The notes under the pieces: generated by a model
What the model saw: the letters and a program-made list of their open reading frames with translations, nothing else
The model's database searches: none
What the model was told of the DNA's origin: nothing
DNA from: Chitinophaga pinensis
GTDB lineage: Bacteria; Bacteroidota; Bacteroidia; UKL13-3
Assembly: GCA_945875195.1 (NCBI GenBank)
Contig: CAMCJW010000118.1
Location: forward strand, 1-8,291
DNA: 8,291 nt
Direction: 5' to 3'
Shown here: piece by piece, positions 5,180-8,291 of the stretch
How the letters are laid out: every line of letters starts with the position of its first letter
Position numbering within the stretch: the first letter of the stretch is position 1
Program-made: the position numbers and the translations under genes

Positions 5180-6849
5180 TGCGCGTTTTGTTAACTACGC
5201 TCAATGCCAAATATATTCACATGAATTTGGCCATTCGTATTCTTTACGGTTTGAACCAAAAACACAAAGGTTTGGAATGGAAGGAGTTTGCCATAAAGGA
5301 AGACCCCAATGAAATTGCCAATTCATGCAAAGAATATGAAATAGTGGCCTTCAGTTGCTACATATGGAACATTACCCATACATTAGCTGTAGCAAGGCTT
5401 TTAAAAGAGATAAATCCGGGCATTAAAATTTTGCTCGGCGGACCAGAAGTGAGCTATGATTGGAATGATGTAATTAAGTTGCCAGAAGTAGATTTTATCA
5501 TTGCTGGTGAAGGTGAAATTCCTTTTGCAGAATTTTTAAATCAATATCCAAATATATCTAGCATTGGTAATTTGGTTTATAAGGAAGATGGGAAGGTAAA
5601 ATACACTCCTTCGGCCGAAAGCTTTGATATCAATAATTTAGCCGACTTTAACCCATACCTGTTTGAACCAACCGAAGCCATAAAAAACAAAGTAAGCTAT
5701 ATGGAAACCTCCAGGGGTTGCCCGTATAAATGCGAGTTTTGTTTAGCGAGTTTAGACAACAAAGTGAGGTACCTGCCTACAGCAACTATCAAAGAAAATT
5801 TGTTGTTCTTAATGGAGCATGGTAAGGTGATCAAATTCTTGGATAGGACCTTTAATGTTAAAAAGGATTTCACACTCGATATTTTCCAATTTATTTTGGA
5901 TCACCACAAACCTGGTAATGTGTTTCAATTTGAAATCACTGCCGATATAGTGCATCCCGATATTATTAAGTTCATACAAGAGAAAGTCCCCAAGGGTTTG
6001 TTTCGCTTTGAGATTGGCATACAAACCGTAAATCAAAAAGCCAATTTAGAGGTTAGTAGGAAGCAGAATTTTGAAAAGACAAAGGGAGTTATTTTGCAAT
6101 TGCAAGATTATTTAGAAATGCATCTCGACTTAATTGTAGGTTTGCCATTGGATTATATTGACGATATTGCTTATAGCTTTGAGCAAGTGTTTGCCTTGCA
6201 TCCACCAGAGCTGCAATTGGGTTTCTTGAAGTTTTTGAAAGGAACACCCGTCCGTGAAAAATATGAGCAATATGGTTTTCGGTTCCACCCAAATCCGCCT
6301 TATCAAATAATTGAAAGCAACTATTTGAGCAAGGATGAATTGATACAAGTTACCATGTTGGAAGAGGCAATGGAATTGTATTGGAACAAAAAGCGTGCAA
6401 TACATACCATGCTTTATGTGGAGTCGTTAGGTGGCATGTTTCAGTTCTTTTCTGAATTAGGCGTTTGGTTCAGCCAGCGAAGCCATTTTCACAAACATAC
6501 CCTTGATGAAAGCTTTGAAATACTGGCCTCATTTTGCTTGCATAAATACCCTAACGACCAATATTTACAGGAGTTGATAGCCATTGATTATTACTTGCAT
6601 TTTAAGGTCAAGCCCAAAACCATGTTTTTGGAAGAGGTAGATAGAACACTTAAATCACAAGCAATTTCGGAGCTCAAATTGAACCAACATTTGTATAGGT
6701 TTATTGTACTTCCTATTGGTTTTAATTTTACTCATTTTATTAAAACCAATCAAATATTGCCTGAACCAAATGTGGTTGTGATGCAATATTCTGGCACAAG
6801 TAAAGCCACATTTGCTGGAGAATTAAAGCTCGAAAAAGAATTGGCCTAA
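5179..6849 (+). CDS. B12-binding-domain radical SAM protein (DUF4080 family)
   Basis: A 556-residue enzyme with three parts. The N-terminal cobalamin-binding Rossmann-type domain (about 1-135) has AFSCYIWNIT (57-66), LLGGPEVSYD (85-94) and FIIAGEGE (106-113). It lacks the classical DxHxxG, as is common in radical SAM members, so any B12 would probably be bound without that histidine. The radical SAM barrel (about 170-370) carries the 4Fe-4S ligands C181, C185 and C188 in CPYKCEFC, preceded by ETSRG; later barrel strands include FEITADI, RFEIGIQT and DLIVGLPLD. The remainder (about 373-556) matches the DUF4080 C-terminal region. Such proteins cleave S-adenosylmethionine to a radical and often methylate or rearrange unactivated carbons, but the substrate of this group is not known to me. 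The gene starts on the last base of the glycosyltransferase stop (TAATG), which suggests a shared pathway. The start is supported by the immediate first strand MRVLLTTLN. Confidence 0.9.
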   Translation: MRVLLTTLNAKYIHMNLAIRILYGLNQKHKGLEWKEFAIKEDPNEIANSCKEYEIVAFSCYIWNITHTLAVARLLKEINPGIKILLGGPEVSYDWNDVIKLPEVDFIIAGEGEIPFAEFLNQYPNISSIGNLVYKEDGKVKYTPSAESFDINNLADFNPYLFEPTEAIKNKVSYMETSRGCPYKCEFCLASLDNKVRYLPTATIKENLLFLMEHGKVIKFLDRTFNVKKDFTLDIFQFILDHHKPGNVFQFEITADIVHPDIIKFIQEKVPKGLFRFEIGIQTVNQKANLEVSRKQNFEKTKGVILQLQDYLEMHLDLIVGLPLDYIDDIAYSFEQVFALHPPELQLGFLKFLKGTPVREKYEQYGFRFHPNPPYQIIESNYLSKDELIQVTMLEEAMELYWNKKRAIHTMLYVESLGGMFQFFSELGVWFSQRSHFHKHTLDESFEILASFCLHKYPNDQYLQELIAIDYYLHFKVKPKTMFLEEVDRTLKSQAISELKLNQHLYRFIVLPIGFNFTHFIKTNQILPEPNVVVMQYSGTSKATFAGELKLEKELA

Positions 6850-6850
6850 G

Positions 6851-6883
6851 TTTGTTTTAGCTGCTAAAAATATTGCATCTTCG
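6851..6883 (+). promoter_or_regulatory. Candidate promoter of the thiamine pyrophosphokinase gene
   Basis: TTTG (6851-6854) is followed after 21 bases by CATCTTCG (6876-6883), which resembles the Bacteroidota -7 box TAnnTTTG at four of six fixed positions. It lies in the 38-bp gap between the radical SAM stop and the ATG at 6888. Transcription starting 5-7 bases past the -7 box would fall on or next to that ATG, giving a leaderless or nearly leaderless message. The gene could equally be read through from the operon upstream. Confidence 0.35.
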
Positions 6884-6887
6884 CAGT

Positions 6888-7553
6888 ATGTCGTCGCATC
6901 ACGTTGTTAGAGATACCCAAGAACCTGCATTGATCATTGCCAATGGCGAAGCTTGCAGCATGGATTTGTTGAACCAATTGTTGGAATGGAGTCCGACAGT
7001 AATGGTATTAGATGGCGCCTTACAGCGCGTTTTAGAGCTAGGTATTAAGATTGATATTGTGTTAGGCGATTTTGACAGAGAGCATCATCCTGAGCAATTT
7101 TTGGCTCACCAACAACCTGTAGAAATTATACATACGCCAGATCAAAATAAAACAGATTTAGAGAAAGGAATAGATTTACTATTGAGTAGAAATCACAAAG
7201 CGATTAATATTGTTTGGGCAACAGGCAGAAGGGCAGATCATACCATCAATAATGTAACAAATTTGGTGAGGTATAAAGGTGAAGCAACATTGGTGATGTA
7301 TGACGATTATTCCAAAATTTATTGCTTGCCAAATTCGTTTGATAAATGGTATGTGAAAGGAACGCCAATCTCTTTAATTCCAATTGGAGTCGTTAAAGGC
7401 ATTACCACTCAGGGTTTAAAATACAACCTTCACAATGAAGATTTAGCAATAGGGTTTAAATCGGGCAGTAGCAACGAGGCTTCAGTTGATGGCACAATTT
7501 CTATTCATTACCAAGAAGGTAATTTGTTAATGATGGAATGTTGGGATAGGTAA
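6888..7553 (+). CDS. Thiamine pyrophosphokinase
   Basis: A 221-residue cytoplasmic enzyme that transfers pyrophosphate from ATP to thiamine, making the cofactor thiamine diphosphate. From the ATG at 6888, motifs in order are VMVLDGAL (38-45), VLGDFDR (58-64, the family's GDFDS Mg/ATP motif with R for S), DQNKTDLEKGI (85-95), ATGRRADHTINN (111-122) and SLIPIGVVKGITTQGLKY (162-179), followed by SNEA...VDGTISI in the thiamine-binding C-terminal domain. The length and motif order fit the bacterial TPK/THI80 family. A reading frame extended to a TTG at 6873 would add only five residues overlapping a promoter-like element, so ATG 6888 is preferred. The gene follows the radical SAM gene by 38 bp in the same direction. 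No thiamine riboswitch fits in that gap. An imperfect A/T-rich inverted repeat just after the stop could act as a weak terminator. Confidence 0.93.
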   Translation: MSSHHVVRDTQEPALIIANGEACSMDLLNQLLEWSPTVMVLDGALQRVLELGIKIDIVLGDFDREHHPEQFLAHQQPVEIIHTPDQNKTDLEKGIDLLLSRNHKAINIVWATGRRADHTINNVTNLVRYKGEATLVMYDDYSKIYCLPNSFDKWYVKGTPISLIPIGVVKGITTQGLKYNLHNEDLAIGFKSGSSNEASVDGTISIHYQEGNLLMMECWDR

Positions 7554-7737
7554 TATAAAAAAGTGTCTCAAAATCTTTTATTAATAATACATCAACTTAA
7601 ATTTAACTTTTTGTTGTTTAATTGTTAACTTTATTTTTCGAATTGTAAAAATTTCTTTTCCTAACTATTTGTTTAATTAGCGGTAACAATTTAGACACAT
7701 AGCAACAACACTTTTGATGGGTAAAATTTATTATCCA
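7554..7737. other. AT-rich spacer, regulatory content uncertain
   Basis: No gene is visible in these 184 bases. Just after the pyrophosphokinase stop, TAATATAAAAAAG and CTTTTATTA could pair imperfectly around a short loop (about 7552-7583), a weak terminator candidate. The decamer TTGTTTAATT occurs twice (7614-7623 and 7669-7678). Before the next ATG, CACTTTTG at 7709-7716 matches the -7 box TAnnTTTG except for its first base, without a clear -33 partner. Confidence 0.35.
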
Positions 7738-8291
7738 TGAAAATATTTTTCCAATTCAAATGTGTGTTATTATTCGCATTGCTCTTAGGATTTCAAACTA
7801 ACAGTGAAGCGCAAATTAGAGCCCAATTATTGGGGCGTTATTCCATTGGCACTTACAATAGCAATGGGGGAGTGGCAGAAATTTCTGCATTCGACCCAGG
7901 CTCAAAACGTATGTTTGTAATCAATGGTCCTGATACCAGTATAAAGATTGTTGACATGGCAAATCCAGCTTCACCAGCATTGGTTTCAACCATATCTGTT
8001 AAGCCTTATGGTATTGATGTAAACTCAATTGCATGTAACAAAAGAGGATTAGTTGCCATGGCTGTTGTTGATTCAAATGGCAAAACAAATCCGAGTAGCA
8101 TCGTCTTCCTAGATGTTAATGGAAGTTTCATTAACAAGGTTAAAGCAGGTGCCAACACAGATCATATCATCTTTACCCCTAATGGTAACAGGTTATTGTG
8201 TGCCAACGAAGGTGAACCAAATAATGGTTACACAATCGATCCAGAAGGGTCTATTTCTATCATTGATGTAACGGGTGGTGCTGCTTCACTA
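7738..8291 (+). CDS. Secreted choice-of-anchor I family protein (N-terminal part)
   Basis: The first 184 codons of a gene cut by the right edge. Residues 1-27 are a signal peptide (KIFFQFKCVLLFALLLGF core, likely cleavage at SEA|Q). The mature part matches the start of the choice-of-anchor I domain: GRYSIGTYNSNGGVAEISAF, then KRMFVINGPDTSIKIVDM, KPYGIDVNSIACNKRGLVAM, TDHIIFTPNGNRLLCANEGE and PEGSISIIDVTGG. This reads as successive beta-propeller blades. Members are large extracellular proteins, often with a phosphatase or esterase-like annotation. In Bacteroidota they usually end in a type IX secretion sorting domain, which would lie beyond this window; that is expectation, not observation. 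The ATG starts a complete signal peptide and is the natural start. A -7-like element lies about 20 bases upstream. The protein probably acts at the cell surface or outside, and its substrate is unknown. Confidence 0.85.

Noticed and set aside
5809..6405. Three minus-strand ORFs inside the radical SAM gene
   Set aside because: They lie opposite conserved radical SAM coding sequence and overlap each other in different frames.
6850..6887. Thiamine (TPP) riboswitch before the pyrophosphokinase gene
   Set aside because: The gap is only 38 bases and lacks the CUGAGA-type core; it holds a promoter-like element instead.

Overview
The window looks like chromosomal DNA from a member of the Bacteroidota, probably an environmental lineage. 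The evidence is AT-rich DNA, start codons without Shine-Dalgarno sequences, promoter-like elements resembling the Bacteroidota -7 box (TAnnTTTG), an OmpA C-terminal domain of the Bacteroidota type, a secreted choice-of-anchor I protein, and a DUF4080 B12-binding radical SAM protein. Nothing in the sequence fixes the genus.

Left part (1-1854). The window opens with the last 29 codons of a forward gene that resembles a four-helix-bundle protein. A minus-strand group follows: a WYL-domain transcriptional regulator (872-1804) with a good candidate promoter, then three small ORFs downstream on the same strand. These are a short, apparently truncated exported protein, a 60-aa protein of unknown function, and a 67-aa single-pass membrane protein. 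The last two overlap by 8 bases (ATGATTAA) and are probably translated together.

Decayed stretch (1860-2430). Two forward remnants lie here. One is a 25-codon ORF that is little more than a signal peptide. The other is an ompA-like pseudogene in which a start and signal-peptide beginning run, in frame but through a TGA stop, straight into the last three quarters of an OmpA peptidoglycan-binding domain.

Middle (2436-3970). A 430-aa minus-strand protein consists almost entirely of six helicase-associated (HA) repeats with no helicase attached. Its promoter side faces a C/T-rich tract with 32-bp direct repeats and a 55-nt unbroken pyrimidine run, which ends just before the next forward gene.

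Right part (3971-8291). A family-4-type glycosyltransferase and a B12-binding radical SAM protein are coupled by a TAATG stop/start overlap. A thiamine pyrophosphokinase gene follows 38 bp later and may have its own promoter and an almost leaderless transcript. After a 184-bp AT-rich spacer, the window ends inside a secreted choice-of-anchor I protein. The coupled pair probably shares one process, but neither substrate can be read from the sequence. The pyrophosphokinase supplies thiamine diphosphate and is probably unrelated housekeeping. I see no rRNA, tRNA, CRISPR array, complete mobile element or riboswitch.
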